The notes: generated from the letters alone by a model not told the origin. Positions 43,571 through 51,933 are shown, counted from the first letter of the stretch. The stretch: 64,000 bases of DNA from Bradyrhizobium sp. 190 (GCF_023073415.1 NZ_JADPJL010000008.1:372001-436000), one strand, 5' to 3'. Numbers and translations are program-made.

Positions 43571-43604
43571 AAAGGCCAAGCGGTGTAACGCCCGCTTGGC
43601 CTTT
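43571..43604. terminator. perfect 12-bp hairpin, terminator-like
   Basis: AAAGGCCAAGCG pairs perfectly with CGCTTGGCCTTT around a 10-base loop, followed by GTCTTGT. Symmetrical enough to act in either direction, but the U-tract is weak. Confidence 0.6.
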
Positions 43605-43747
43605 GTCTTGTGGGGCAGCCTCGGCGAGGAACTAACGGCTTCATGTGGACTTGAATCCGAAAGGCCAGCCTCCAAGCTGGTCTGGCACGTCCCGCGGGTG
43701 CTCAATACGCCTGAAGGATGGGCTGCGCTCCAACTCGGAGAAACGCA

Positions 43748-43909
43748 GTGGCTGAACCGAGCAAACAGGAAATCGACGCGCGAGCGTATCAGCTTTGGGA
43801 GCAGGCGGGTCGGCCCGAAGGTCGAGAAGACGAGTTTTGGCACTTGGCTGAACAAGAGCTGCGCAACGAGGACAAGGGTTCGCCGACACGCACGCCCGAC
43901 ACGCTGTAA
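43748..43909 (+). CDS. DUF2934 family protein
   Basis: 53 residues from a GTG start with GGAG seven bases upstream. QEIDARAYQLWEQAGRPEGREDEFWHLAEQEL is the compact DUF2934 signature. Such small acidic proteins are common in Rhizobiales; function unknown. Confidence 0.75.
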   Translation: MAEPSKQEIDARAYQLWEQAGRPEGREDEFWHLAEQELRNEDKGSPTRTPDTL

Positions 43910-43990
43910 CACTGTCGAACGACCAACGGTGATCCCTGCACATGCCGGACGATCACCAGTCCAAGATCTGCGGCCCACCGGAGTTCTCAA

Positions 43991-44206
43991 ATGGCAAGAG
44001 CAAACGATTTGGAAGGCCAGCAGGACGTGGGTGGCAAGCATGGCGGCCAGGCGGGCATGCCGAAGCCTGAGGACCGAAGCTCAGCGCAGCAGGGCATCGT
44101 TCGCGACGAGCGGGGACAGGAGCAGCCAGCGGACAAGGCGCGTGCTCAACACGTCAGCCGGAAAGATCGGGGCGATGATCCGCCTGGTGATCCGAAACAG
44201 CGATAG
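43991..44206 (+). CDS. hydrophilic hypothetical protein
   Basis: 71 residues, almost entirely polar (MARANDLEGQQDVGGKHGGQ...DRGDDPPGDPKQR), no hydrophobic core, so probably intrinsically disordered, of the stress-hydrophilin type. It lies 81 bp after the DUF2934 gene in the same direction. Its reality rests on codon composition and position only. Confidence 0.45.
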   Translation: MARANDLEGQQDVGGKHGGQAGMPKPEDRSSAQQGIVRDERGQEQPADKARAQHVSRKDRGDDPPGDPKQR

Positions 44207-44368
44207 CCCTTTTCGATGACGCGCAATTAGGGCGTGAACCCATAAATTTACCGAGCGGACGGCTTGTCAGGTCCGCTATGCGATGATAGCGGACCAAATT
44301 CCGCATCGCAGCGAAACGACGCTATGTGCCCCAATAGCGGACGTGCCCACACTATGCTGCCGTGGGCA

Positions 44369-45100
44369 TCAGGTTGGTATGAGGCCGAGCGTCACAACCA
44401 AGAACCCCGGACCATTGACGCCCGCATGGATGACGATGCCGACCGACGTATTCCGCGTGCTCTGTACGGCCCACGGTATAGCGAGCACGACCGGCATCAG
44501 GAGAAACACGACGCCAAAGCCGAAACTGAAGTGAAAGAGGCCATGAAGAAGTCCCTGGACGAGCCAGGTGCTTTGACCGAACACCGGCTCCTGGCGCGGC
44601 TGGATGAACCCGCGCCACCAGAACTCCTCGCCGATAATGTTGAGCACAAAGAACGGCAGCCAGAGCGCAAGAATGTAGTATTGACCAATCTCTAGCGGCC
44701 TAACCGCCATGAAGGAAGGATGAGGCGGCAATCCCGGCCAGACGCTTGCGTTGAAAAGCTGTAAACCAGCGACAGCTGCGAAGGTAAACAGGAGCACAAG
44801 TCCGGCCAGGCGCCACTCTTCGCCGCTCAGACGGCGAACGCGCAAGTGCTCCAGGACCGCGGGCACCGATGGCGCTGGCAGTGCCATCCACGCGCCGAGC
44901 AATGCGGCGGCGAGGAGCGGTGCCAAGACAAGCGCGCCGCTCGCGAACCACGCCAAAAGAGGTTCCCACCCCCGTTCCACCAGGACGGGCAGCAACTGAG
45001 TTGTAGCCAGCCAAAGCAGCAGTGCAGGGACGCCGAACAAGACAACCGAGAGCCCAACGCCAATCCGGCCCGGAACGGGATTTTGCTGTCGGTCGTCCAT
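44369..45100 (-). CDS. CPBP-family intramembrane metalloprotease
   Basis: 243 residues with about seven membrane helices. The CPBP (Abi/CAAX) motifs are intact: EEFWWRGFIQPR (glutamate dyad), LLHGLFHFSFG and VIHAGVNG (metal ligands). Members cleave prenylated or other membrane-buried substrates, or modify immunity peptides. It faces away from the following antiporter unit across about 80 bp. Confidence 0.87.
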   Translation of the reverse strand: MDDRQQNPVPGRIGVGLSVVLFGVPALLLWLATTQLLPVLVERGWEPLLAWFASGALVLAPLLAAALLGAWMALPAPSVPAVLEHLRVRRLSGEEWRLAGLVLLFTFAAVAGLQLFNASVWPGLPPHPSFMAVRPLEIGQYYILALWLPFFVLNIIGEEFWWRGFIQPRQEPVFGQSTWLVQGLLHGLFHFSFGFGVVFLLMPVVLAIPWAVQSTRNTSVGIVIHAGVNGPGFLVVTLGLIPT

Positions 45101-45184
45101 CTTTGCTTCTCAAGTTGGCCCCATGACCTTGAATACGATAGCCCCAGAGTTGGTCGGCTGCACAGTTCGTGCTAGGAGTAGAGG

Positions 45185-45322
45185 ATGAGTTACTTTACCG
45201 ACCTTGGTGTCTGGCTCGCTGCGCTCGACCGCTCCTTTGCGTTCCTGTTAGCGCTTCCGTTCCTGGTTGCGGCCGCAGGGCTAGCCTCACATTACCTCCG
45301 TCAGCGATCTGGACGGACGTAG
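45185..45322 (+). CDS. mini-ORF, single-pass membrane protein
   Basis: 45 residues: MSYFTDLGVWLAALDRSFAF then LLALPFLVAAAGLASHYL and a basic end RQRSGRT. The ATG follows GTAGAG. It ends six bases before the antiporter ATG, so it is almost certainly co-transcribed and possibly a small partner or leader peptide of the transporter. Confidence 0.62.
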   Translation: MSYFTDLGVWLAALDRSFAFLLALPFLVAAAGLASHYLRQRSGRT

Positions 45323-45328
45323 GCTGAA

Positions 45329-46735
45329 ATGCGGAGCGATCGGGGGATTCTCCTCGCCATTGTCATTGCGATATTTTTGCCCTCAGAAGCGCTTGCAGCC
45401 GATCTGGATGGGGCGCGGATGGGTCTTGGCTGGGCGCTGCCTTTTGCTGGGATGCTTTTCTCTATCGCCTTGTTCCCACTCGTGGCACCGCATTTTTGGG
45501 AGCATCACCAAGGCAAGATAGCGCTCGCGTGGGCGGGGTTGGCTCTGGTGTCCCTCGTGTTTTCGGCAGGCGTATCAACGACGTCGCATGCGCTCGTGCA
45601 CACGCTATTGCTAGAATATATCCCGTTCATCCTGCTGCTCCTTGCACTGTTCACGGTCGCAGGTGGTATCGCCGTGAGGGGAAATCTGCACGGGTCGCCC
45701 GTCGTGAATACCATGTTGCTTGCGGTCGGCACGCTTCTGGCGAGCCTGATCGGGACAACCGGCGCGTCGATGGTCATGATCCGACCTGTGCTGCGGGCGA
45801 ACGACGATCGTCGGAGAAACGTGCACATAGTCGTCTTTTTCATATTTTTGGTCTCGAACATTGGCGGCTCCCTTACTCCACTCGGAGACCCCCCTCTATT
45901 CCTCGGTTTCTTGCGAGGCGTCGATTTCTTCTGGACGACGACCCATCTATTGCCCCAGACAGCGTTGGTTGTCGGCCTTCTACTGACCCTCTTCTTCGTG
46001 ATCGATACCTTTCTCTATCGCAAAGATGGACATAGCCCGCCCGATCCGACCCCTGACGACCCGTTGCGCGTCAGCGGTGGCGTCAATTTTGTTCTCATGG
46101 GCGTAATCATCGGCGCTCTCCTTTTCAGTGCAATGGTCAACCTCGGAAGCGTCGAAGTTTTCGGCACAACGATCGAGCTGCGCAACGTCGTGCGCGACGC
46201 AGTTATGCTAGGAGTGGTGTTCGGGTCGCTCGCATGGACGTCCTCCTCTGATCACGACGCCAACGGCTTTTCATGGGCGCCAATGGTTGAGGTCGCCAAA
46301 CTTTTCGCAGGGATTTTCGTTACCATCATCCCTGTTATTGCCATGCTCAACGCTGGAAAATCCGGCGCATTCGCTCCGCTTGTGAGCATTGTCACCCATT
46401 CAGATGGGACCCCAAATCATGCCGCTTATTTCTGGATGACCGGCTTGTTGTCCTCATTCTTGGACAATGCCCCAACTTATCTAGTGTTCTTCGAGCTCGC
46501 GGGCGGGGATGCAAAAAACTTGATGACAAGCGGTGCTTTGACGCTCGCAGCCATCTCAGCCGGGGCCGTGTTCATGGGAGCGAACACTTACATCGGCAAC
46601 GCTCCGAATTTCATGGTTTATGCTATCGCGAGAAAAAGCGGTGTAAAAATGCCGAGCTTCTTCGGCTATCTGGCATGGGCTGTGGCGTTTCTTCTGCCAA
46701 TATTCGCGGTGGTTACTCTCATCTTTTTCCTGTGA
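45329..46735 (+). CDS. sodium:proton antiporter of the ion-transporter (NhaD/ArsB-like) superfamily
   Basis: 468 residues, about 12 membrane helices. An N-terminal signal-like helix (about 8-24) and family motifs LIGTTGASMVMIRPVLRAND, SNIGGSLTPLGDPPLFLGFLRGV and SSFLDNAPTYLVFFELAGG, the inverted-repeat substrate-binding loops, are clear. Predicted to exchange Na+ or a dicarboxylate for H+. Which ion is transported cannot be told. Confidence 0.85.
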   Translation: MRSDRGILLAIVIAIFLPSEALAADLDGARMGLGWALPFAGMLFSIALFPLVAPHFWEHHQGKIALAWAGLALVSLVFSAGVSTTSHALVHTLLLEYIPFILLLLALFTVAGGIAVRGNLHGSPVVNTMLLAVGTLLASLIGTTGASMVMIRPVLRANDDRRRNVHIVVFFIFLVSNIGGSLTPLGDPPLFLGFLRGVDFFWTTTHLLPQTALVVGLLLTLFFVIDTFLYRKDGHSPPDPTPDDPLRVSGGVNFVLMGVIIGALLFSAMVNLGSVEVFGTTIELRNVVRDAVMLGVVFGSLAWTSSSDHDANGFSWAPMVEVAKLFAGIFVTIIPVIAMLNAGKSGAFAPLVSIVTHSDGTPNHAAYFWMTGLLSSFLDNAPTYLVFFELAGGDAKNLMTSGALTLAAISAGAVFMGANTYIGNAPNFMVYAIARKSGVKMPSFFGYLAWAVAFLLPIFAVVTLIFFL

Positions 46736-47021
46736 GCCAATTGGACTTTTGAGGCCAGACCGAATGAGACGTCGCTTCAGGTCAATTACAGAGCTTTGAC
46801 GCGCGTCCACCCGTCGAAGTCCGCTTTCCCCTTATGACCCGGACATCGATCGCCTGACTAGGCAGGGCCGTTTAGGGCCAGAAGCGCTTGTGTGTCTTGG
46901 CCTGGCTGCCTGGTGCTGGGATCGTCGGGCGGTGCCCAAATGTCCACTTTTGCACCTTTATGCGGAACTACCCGTCACTTGCTGCGTTTCGGCATGGAAC
47001 CTTTTTGCAGGTGGGAAACAA

Positions 47022-47408
47022 GTGGAAAATCTACCTATGGTCCTCATCGTTGAGGACGAAGTTTTGATCCAAACCATGGTCGAGGAAGCCTTAGAGGAAG
47101 CCGGCTTCGAAACCGCGATTGCCCCATCAGCCGAAGAAGCTGTGACCTTGATCAAAGGAAACGTCATGAACTATCGGGCGCTGGTCACGGACATCAACCT
47201 GAGGGGCCGTATGACGGGGTGGGAGGTCGCGAAACAGGCCCGACAGATCGAACCGGAGTTTCCCATCATTTACATGACGGGTGCAGCTGCTCGCGATTGG
47301 GCCTCGCACGGCGTGCCCAACAGCATCTTACTCGTGAAGCCCTTCGCCCCTGCCCAACTTGTCACGGCCGTGTCTCAGCTTTTGAACGTCGGTAATCCGA
47401 GCAGTTGA
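47022..47408 (+). CDS. single-domain response regulator
   Basis: 128 residues from a GTG start at 47022 (ATG at 47037 also possible). The receiver fold is complete: VLIVEDEVLI (acidic pair), phospho-Asp in LVTDINLRG, the switch Thr in YMTGA and Lys in LLVKPF. No output domain, so it acts by protein contact, as do DivK- or Sma-type regulators. Followed 9 bp later by a second, duplicated regulator. Confidence 0.85.
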   Translation: MENLPMVLIVEDEVLIQTMVEEALEEAGFETAIAPSAEEAVTLIKGNVMNYRALVTDINLRGRMTGWEVAKQARQIEPEFPIIYMTGAAARDWASHGVPNSILLVKPFAPAQLVTAVSQLLNVGNPSS

Positions 47409-47417
47409 GGGGCCGAT

Positions 47418-47813
47418 ATGAAGGGGGCGTCCATATTTTTGGTCGAGGACGAGGCCCTCATCCGGATGATGATCGTCGAGATCCTCATCCGGATGATGAT
47501 CGTCGAGATCCTTGAGGAGCTTGGGCATCGAGTAGTTGCCGAGGCGGGTAGTATTGAGACGGCCGAACCGTTGGCCCGCACTTCCGTATTCGATTTGGCG
47601 ATTTTCGACATCAACGTCGCTGGCTTCAATATCAGTCCCATCGCGCAGATCGTTGCGGCGCGAAGTCTGCCGTTTGTATTCGTCAGCGGCTATGGGCCGG
47701 CTGGCAGGCCAGCCCTGTTTGCCGACAAGCCAGTACTGCACAAGCCATTCTTGATTGAACACTTCGCTGACATGATCAATTCGGCGATGAGCGACCAGTC
47801 AAAGAGGCAATAA
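47418..47813 (+). CDS. response regulator with an internal 9-residue duplication
   Basis: 131 residues. Receiver with acidic pair in FLVEDEALI, phospho-Asp in LAIFDINVAG and the Lys in LHKPF. In helix alpha1, the 9-residue block LIRMMIVEI occurs twice in tandem because 27 bp (47457-47483) are repeated at 47484-47510. The copies are identical, so the event is recent. It lengthens helix 1 by about 2.5 turns and could distort the receiver. The usual switch Thr/Ser position reads FVSG. Coupled to the preceding regulator. Confidence 0.85.
   Translation: MKGASIFLVEDEALIRMMIVEILIRMMIVEILEELGHRVVAEAGSIETAEPLARTSVFDLAIFDINVAGFNISPIAQIVAARSLPFVFVSGYGPAGRPALFADKPVLHKPFLIEHFADMINSAMSDQSKRQ
47457..47510. 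repeat. 27-bp tandem duplication inside the response regulator
   Basis: Two identical 27-bp copies starting CTCATCCGGATGATG, in frame. Confidence 0.95.
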
Positions 47814-47879
47814 CCAGCTCCCTTGGTTGCGTGTCCGTTGTGGGTCATTCGCGATCGGGGCCAACCAGTGGCACAAGCC

Positions 47880-47981
47880 GCGCGGCGACCCGCTACGACA
47901 AGCTCGCAGCCAACTATCTGGCGTTCGTCAAACTCGCATCTATTCCGGATCTGGCTACGCGCTAATGGGTCCACGCCCTAG
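47880..47981 (+). pseudogene. IS5-type transposase C-terminal remnant
   Basis: AATRYDKLAANYLAFVKLAS is read in one frame, then IRIWLRANGSTP and a TAG in the next after one extra base in the TCTATTCCGG stretch. This is the usual last part of IS5-family DDE transposases in rhizobia. No inverted ends or remainder of the element were seen, so only a scar is left. Confidence 0.72.
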
Positions 47982-48289
47982 CTCTCGTTGTGCGATCTAG
48001 TGAGGGCATCGGCCGCCGCTACACCAGCTCGTTTCTTAAAACGCTCGGCGTCGCGGCGGGGGACCGGCCTGCGGGTGGCGTCCACGAGAGACGAGTTCGT
48101 AAATTACGATCACCGCGGCGCATGCGATAAGGGTGATGGTCGCCATCACGAGAACAGTTTTGACCATGGTTCGCTCCTGACAGATTTTGACGTCAGGACG
48201 CCAGAGGAATCATGTTCCGGCAAGCCGAGAGAACTACGGGGGACGATATTGTGCCCGCATCGAATGGATCGGATAGGGCGCGTTATCTT
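47982..48289. other. gap without a convincing gene
   Basis: 308 bp between the transposase scar and a family A repeat. A plus-strand open frame is present but lacks a domain, and its composition is unlike the neighbours. I see no clear promoter. Confidence 0.4.
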
Positions 48290-48415
48290 GTAGGGTGGGC
48301 AAAGCGACTTGTCCGCCGTAGCTCGAAGAGCGAAGGCGGAAGCGTGCCCACCATTTCGAAGCAACGTTAGCGATAGATGGTGGGCACGTCGCTGACGCTC
48401 CTTTGCCCACCCTAC
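48290..48415. repeat. intergenic inverted repeat (family A, copy 3) with inserted 38-bp module
   Basis: Ends GTAGGGTGGGCAAAG and CTTTGCCCACCCTAC as in copies 1 and 2. The left half is longer because it contains the 38-bp module (48305-48342) otherwise seen in family B repeats at 5165 and 28876. Confidence 0.85.
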
Positions 48416-48421
48416 GATTCC

Positions 48422-48883
48422 CTAAAGCATCGCGAACGCGCTCGAGACCATCGCCACCGGCTTGTTGTCGGTGGCGCCGAGAAGCGTGACGCGGCCGAAG
48501 CTCATGGTGCGCCCGAGCCGGACCACGCGCGCATCGGCCAGCACGTCGGAGGCCGAGACCGCGCGCATGAAATGCGTGGTCTGGTCGACCGTGGTCATGG
48601 CCCGATAGCCGCGGTTGGCTGCGAGGTTGGCGATCACCATCGCGGTGTCGGCAAAGGCCATCAGCGCCTGGCCCGAGACCGTGGCGCCGTTGCGGCACAG
48701 TCGCTCCGAGAACGGCAGGCGCAGGATCGCGCCCGGCTGCCAGTCGGCGGCATCGGAGGGCGGGGCAAAGTCGAAGCGCTCGATCGAGAGATTGAGATCC
48801 ATCACCCAGGGCGCAAATACCTCGCCAAGCACGCGCCTGGCTTCCGCGATGCCGAATTCCGTTGCTTGTGGCTGTTGCTGCAT
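48422..48883 (-). CDS. PaaI-type hot-dog thioesterase
   Basis: 153 residues. GQALMAFADTAMVIANLAANRGYRAMTTVDQTTHFMRAV contains the active-site helix of the PaaI/4HBT type, and LGRTMSFGRVTL the following strand. Predicted to hydrolyse acyl- or aryl-CoA thioesters. Substrate unknown. The next element downstream is a family A repeat. Confidence 0.82.
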   Translation of the reverse strand: MQQQPQATEFGIAEARRVLGEVFAPWVMDLNLSIERFDFAPPSDAADWQPGAILRLPFSERLCRNGATVSGQALMAFADTAMVIANLAANRGYRAMTTVDQTTHFMRAVSASDVLADARVVRLGRTMSFGRVTLLGATDNKPVAMVSSAFAML

Positions 48884-49120
48884 GAACGCCCGATTCCTCG
48901 CCTGATCGTGTCGCAGGCCGTATTGTAGTGCTCATTGCGGCGAAGGGAACAGCGGCGGTGGGCCACAAATACGGCGCGAAATCCTGCGAGTCCGGCCCGC
49001 GCTTCGCGGGGCGCGTCCGCCGCGTCGAACCAAAGGTGGGGGCGCCCGTGCTTGGCGAGGCGGTTAAGCCGGTGGTATCCTTCCCGGAAACGCAAAGTCA
49101 GCGTCCCAAAGGAGAGCGTT

Positions 49121-49396
49121 ATGAGAATGCTGAGCGCGGCCGCGGTGGTGGTGTTGTTGACGGTGCCGGCCTACGCGCAGACCCCCAACATCAACCTGAT
49201 GCCGGAACTCATGTCCAAATCGGCGGAGGAGAAGGAGGCGGATGCGATCAAGGAGAAAGCCTATAAGGATTCCTTGAGGAAGATCCCCGACGCCAAGGCC
49301 TCTTCCGATCCCTGGGGCACCGTGCGCAGCACCGACGCTCCCAAGGCCGCGGCCGCGCCTGCCAAGAAGAGCAAGACCGGCAGCAGCAGCCAGTAA
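49121..49396 (+). CDS. small secreted hypothetical protein
   Basis: 91 residues. Sec signal about 1-19 (VPAYA before QTPNIN). The mature part is hydrophilic and Lys/Ala-rich (KSAEEKEADAIKEKAYKDSLRKIPDAKASSDPWGTVR). The start follows AGGAGAGCG. A conserved type of short periplasmic protein in Bradyrhizobium, without function. Confidence 0.7.
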   Translation: MRMLSAAAVVVLLTVPAYAQTPNINLMPELMSKSAEEKEADAIKEKAYKDSLRKIPDAKASSDPWGTVRSTDAPKAAAAPAKKSKTGSSSQ

Positions 49397-49398
49397 CC

Positions 49399-49444
49399 CT
49401 AGAGTCCCGTTCCGATGGAATCGGAACGGGACTCTAGATTTTTG
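49399..49444 (+). terminator. strong intrinsic terminator
   Basis: An 18-bp perfect stem (CTAGAGTCCCGTTCCGAT / ATCGGAACGGGACTCTAG) with a GGA loop followed by ATTTTTG. It directly follows the stop of the small secreted protein. Confidence 0.92.
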
Positions 49445-49572
49445 ATTTGACGCGTTTTCTTGACGCGAACCGTCCCCACTTCGCTGGAAAACGCGCTGGC
49501 GCAAGCGGCGAGTAGGATTCGTTCGCCGCCACCCCTATATTCGACCTGTCGTCCTATGTCTGGAGTTACGAC

Positions 49573-49803
49573 ATGGTCTTTCGCCCGCGCGATCTCGCGA
49601 GCCGGATGGCCGGCCGGCGCAAGCCGGACGACGGCTATCTGCGCGAGACCTTTACGCTGCCACGCGACAAGGCCAGGGCGAGGGCGCGCGACTTTCTCGA
49701 CCGCTACCCCAAGGCGGCTTACATGAGCTCGGTCGAAAGCTGGCGCGAGCTGCCCGATGGCGACATCGAATTCACGATGCGCCGGCTTGCCAGTGCCGAT
49801 TAG
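49573..49803 (+). CDS. hypothetical basic protein
   Basis: 76 residues starting MVFRPRDLASRMAGRRKPDDGY with GGAG seven bases upstream. RARARDFLDRYPKAAYMSSVESWRELPDGDIEFTMRRL reads as a small alpha/beta unit. No family assigned. Confidence 0.55.
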   Translation: MVFRPRDLASRMAGRRKPDDGYLRETFTLPRDKARARARDFLDRYPKAAYMSSVESWRELPDGDIEFTMRRLASAD

Positions 49804-49912
49804 GCGACGTCCGCCTGCACACCAGAATTGATATCAAACCTCGATTTTTGCCGAATTCCGATAACTCGGTATTCAGGTATTCCGCCTAGTACTTCCCCGC
49901 GCAGGAGAAATC

Positions 49913-50248
49913 ATGGCGAGAGACCGCAAAGACCTAGGTGCCCGTAAGTTCGTTCGGGTCGACTTGCGCAAGCCGGGATTCCTGATTCCGGCGCCGGATG
50001 CGCCATGGATCCAGTGCTACATCCTCGACATTTCAGAGAACGGCGCCTGCCTCGACGTGGGCGACCTGGCGGTGCCGAAGGTGTTCGGCCTTTCGCTGAC
50101 CGCGGGCGGCGAGGTACGGCGGGTATGCACGTTGATCTGGCGCAAGGGCGAATTGGTCGGCGTCCGATTCATCTCCGCCCGGGAGCTGCGAAAGGGCGCT
50201 GCGCCGGCCGGTGAACCGGATGCGGCTCCCAAAAAGGCGCACGCCTAG
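49913..50248 (+). CDS. PilZ-domain protein
   Basis: 111 residues. ARKFVRVDLRKPGFLIP and YILDISENGACLDVGDLAVP carry the PilZ RxxxR and DxSxxG motifs, so cyclic di-GMP binding is expected; the second motif reads DISENG and is intact. It follows AGGAGAAATC. Fits with the diguanylate cyclase and flagellar genes earlier in the window. Confidence 0.85.
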   Translation: MARDRKDLGARKFVRVDLRKPGFLIPAPDAPWIQCYILDISENGACLDVGDLAVPKVFGLSLTAGGEVRRVCTLIWRKGELVGVRFISARELRKGAAPAGEPDAAPKKAHA

Positions 50249-50254
50249 CGCTTT

Positions 50255-50497
50255 TCAATCGGTGTCCTGCAGCGTCTCCGCAACCAGGCGAATCCGGAAT
50301 ACCGGCTTCTTGGATTCGTCCAGCAATTCCATCTGCCACTCGGCGTTTTCGGAAAGTTTTCGGGAAATGTCCGCGATCATGTCGCCGCAGACGCCGGTCA
50401 TTTCCTTCCAGGCAGCGTTATGGTCGGCAAACTCCGCACCGTCGTTGTTGACGGATGCATCCTCGCCAAGTCGAACGCTGAAGAAGAAAACCGGCAT
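50255..50497 (-). CDS. DUF6894-like small protein
   Basis: 80 residues from 50497 (MPVFFFSVRLGEDASVNNDGAEFADHNAAW). The F-F-F start and D-G...F.D.. spacing are typical of DUF6894, which is abundant in Bradyrhizobium. Function unknown. Convergent with the PilZ gene, separated by 6 bp. Confidence 0.7.
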   Translation of the reverse strand: MPVFFFSVRLGEDASVNNDGAEFADHNAAWKEMTGVCGDMIADISRKLSENAEWQMELLDESKKPVFRIRLVAETLQDTD

Positions 50498-50660
50498 GGC
50501 AAGCTGAACCAGATGCAAAATGGGCCGCCGTTGGCCCAGAGCATGCGCAAGGGCGGGTGGAGTGGATTCCTGAGGCGCGGAAAGATCAACCCCGGGTTTT
50601 TACGGGCCAATGCGGGCATATGAGTCACGTCATCATGTCGTCGTAACCTGCTGTAATCGC

Positions 50661-50888
50661 TTAAGACTTTTCCGACGTGCGGCCAGCAGAAGGATCCCGC
50701 GAAGCGGGTTGATCCCGTTCGGCCTTTTTTAGCTCCCGATCGATCCGAAGCTGGACCCGCCGAATGGCCAGCAGATTGAGCTTGGCTTCGGTCTTGCCCG
50801 CGATGACCCTGTCACCGATGTGAAATTGCCATGTCCAAATGCCCGGAGCGACCGCCGTCACGGTGAACTCAACGCCCTTGTAGATCAT
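50661..50888 (-). CDS. small hypothetical protein
   Basis: 75 residues. MIYKGVEFTVTAVAPGIWTWQFHIGDRVIAGKTEAKLNLLAIRRVQLRIDREL looks like a small beta-strand plus helix unit. A frameshifted paralogue lies at 51053-51239 with the same GKTEAxLxxLAxRRVQLRID core, so this is a duplicated local family. Confidence 0.68.
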   Translation of the reverse strand: MIYKGVEFTVTAVAPGIWTWQFHIGDRVIAGKTEAKLNLLAIRRVQLRIDRELKKAERDQPASRDPSAGRTSEKS

Positions 50889-51052
50889 ATAAAAATCCCG
50901 CTGCGGCCCCGACCGCTTCGAATCCGAGCCTGATACTTAAGATTGCAAATATTAGTCAATGCAACGAAATGAGCAACGATATGAGACTTGATCAGGCGCC
51001 GGTGCCTGCGAAGGAGTGGAGAGGGGCCGGGAATAACCCGTGGGGATCCCAA

Positions 51053-51239
51053 TCAGGACGTTAGTTGGCGCGTGCCGGATGGTTCGCAATCGATCCTCAA
51101 CTGAACGCGGCGCATGGCCAATTGGGCAAGCCGTGCCTCGGTCTTTCCCGTCCTGACCAGGTCGCCGCTACGATATTGCTGCTGCCAGAACCCCGGGTTT
51201 CCGACCTCGTCAGCGCACATCCTACGCCTTTGCGGCTCA
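51053..51239 (-). pseudogene. frameshifted paralogue of the 50661 gene
   Basis: The frame opened at the ATG at 51239 reads MSRKGVGCALT, parallel to MIYKGVEFTVT. The other frame then continues EVGNPGFWQQQYRSGDLVRTGKTEARLAQLAMRRVQLRID, parallel to APGIWTWQFHIGDRVIAGKTEAKLNLLAIRRVQLRID. A one-base shift near 51200 joins them. Confidence 0.72.
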
Positions 51240-51738
51240 TGGAAATCTCCCGCACTCTCCCCAATAACGGGAGCGGAACCACAAGGTTCCATATTCCACC
51301 TGCTGAGAAATACATATGCCGCGCATCGGCGGGGCCGAAATCTGGCGCGGTATGCGTTTGAACCCCGCGGCCGCGTCCGAATTCCCGCGCCGGCCCGCTA
51401 AAAAGCACTGCGCCGCGCAAGCGGAGTATGGTCGCTTGGCGGCGCAGGCCTATTCCCCGAGTGATGCAATGTCCCAGGCAAGGTTTTGTCTGGGCGGAAT
51501 GAAAAAGGTTCAACGCCGCCCGAGGCGAATTGCCCGATAATTTGCACGCTGAAACGGGGCCTTGCGGCGGGCGTATCTGTTCGCGAGGGCGGGGTAGTCC
51601 TCCAGATTTCCGCCGTCGTCGGCGACCTCGCTGCATAGCCCCATGCGGCGGGGTCGTTTGGCTGGGCGTCGCCGATCGCAGCGGGGTTGCGATTCCCGCC
51701 ATGGCCTGCAAGGCCACCGCCGATGGAATTGCCGGCGC
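51240..51738. other. gap without a convincing gene
   Basis: About 500 bp. Long open frames exist on the minus strand, but they are Arg/Pro-rich with no domain, typical of noncoding GC-rich sequence. No hairpin or palindrome stands out. Confidence 0.4.
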
Positions 51739-51933
51739 CTATTCCTGGCGCGATGGATAAGGCTGCCGCGGCGGCATATGGGGTCTCGACGGCGCGTCCG
51801 GCCGGACCGGCGGCGGCACCCGCGAGGGCTCCGGGGTGCGGCTGAGGCTCAAGAGCCGTGTGAGCAGATCGGCGCCATGCTGCTGAAGCATCGGCAGGAT
51901 GGGTTCGGGGGTGAAGGCAACCTGTATGTGCAT
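51739..51933 (-). CDS. possible small proline-rich protein
   Basis: 64 residues: MHIQVAFTPEPILPMLQQHGADLLTRLLSLSRTPEPS followed by a Pro/Arg tail. A helix around 14-30 looks real, but no ribosome-binding site is visible before the ATG, so this is tentative. Confidence 0.35.
   Translation of the reverse strand: MHIQVAFTPEPILPMLQQHGADLLTRLLSLSRTPEPSRVPPPVRPDAPSRPHMPPRQPYPSRQE

Larger units (their letters stand above)
42601..43747. other. repeat-rich gap without a convincing gene
   Basis: About 1.15 kb between the PQQ dehydrogenase and a DUF2934 gene. It contains, in order: a broken palindrome with GTCCCTGC arms (42622-42768), a nested stem structure (42841-43040), a segment like other dispersed rhizobial intergenic sequences (to about 43330), a family A repeat (43362-43453) and a perfect 12-bp hairpin (43571-43604). 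Several short open frames exist on both strands, but none shows a convincing start or a recognisable domain. Confidence 0.65.

Noticed and set aside
48935..49120. Upstream extension of the small secreted protein
   Set aside because: The 62 extra residues are Arg-rich and would hide the signal peptide; AGGAGAG lies before the ATG at 49121.
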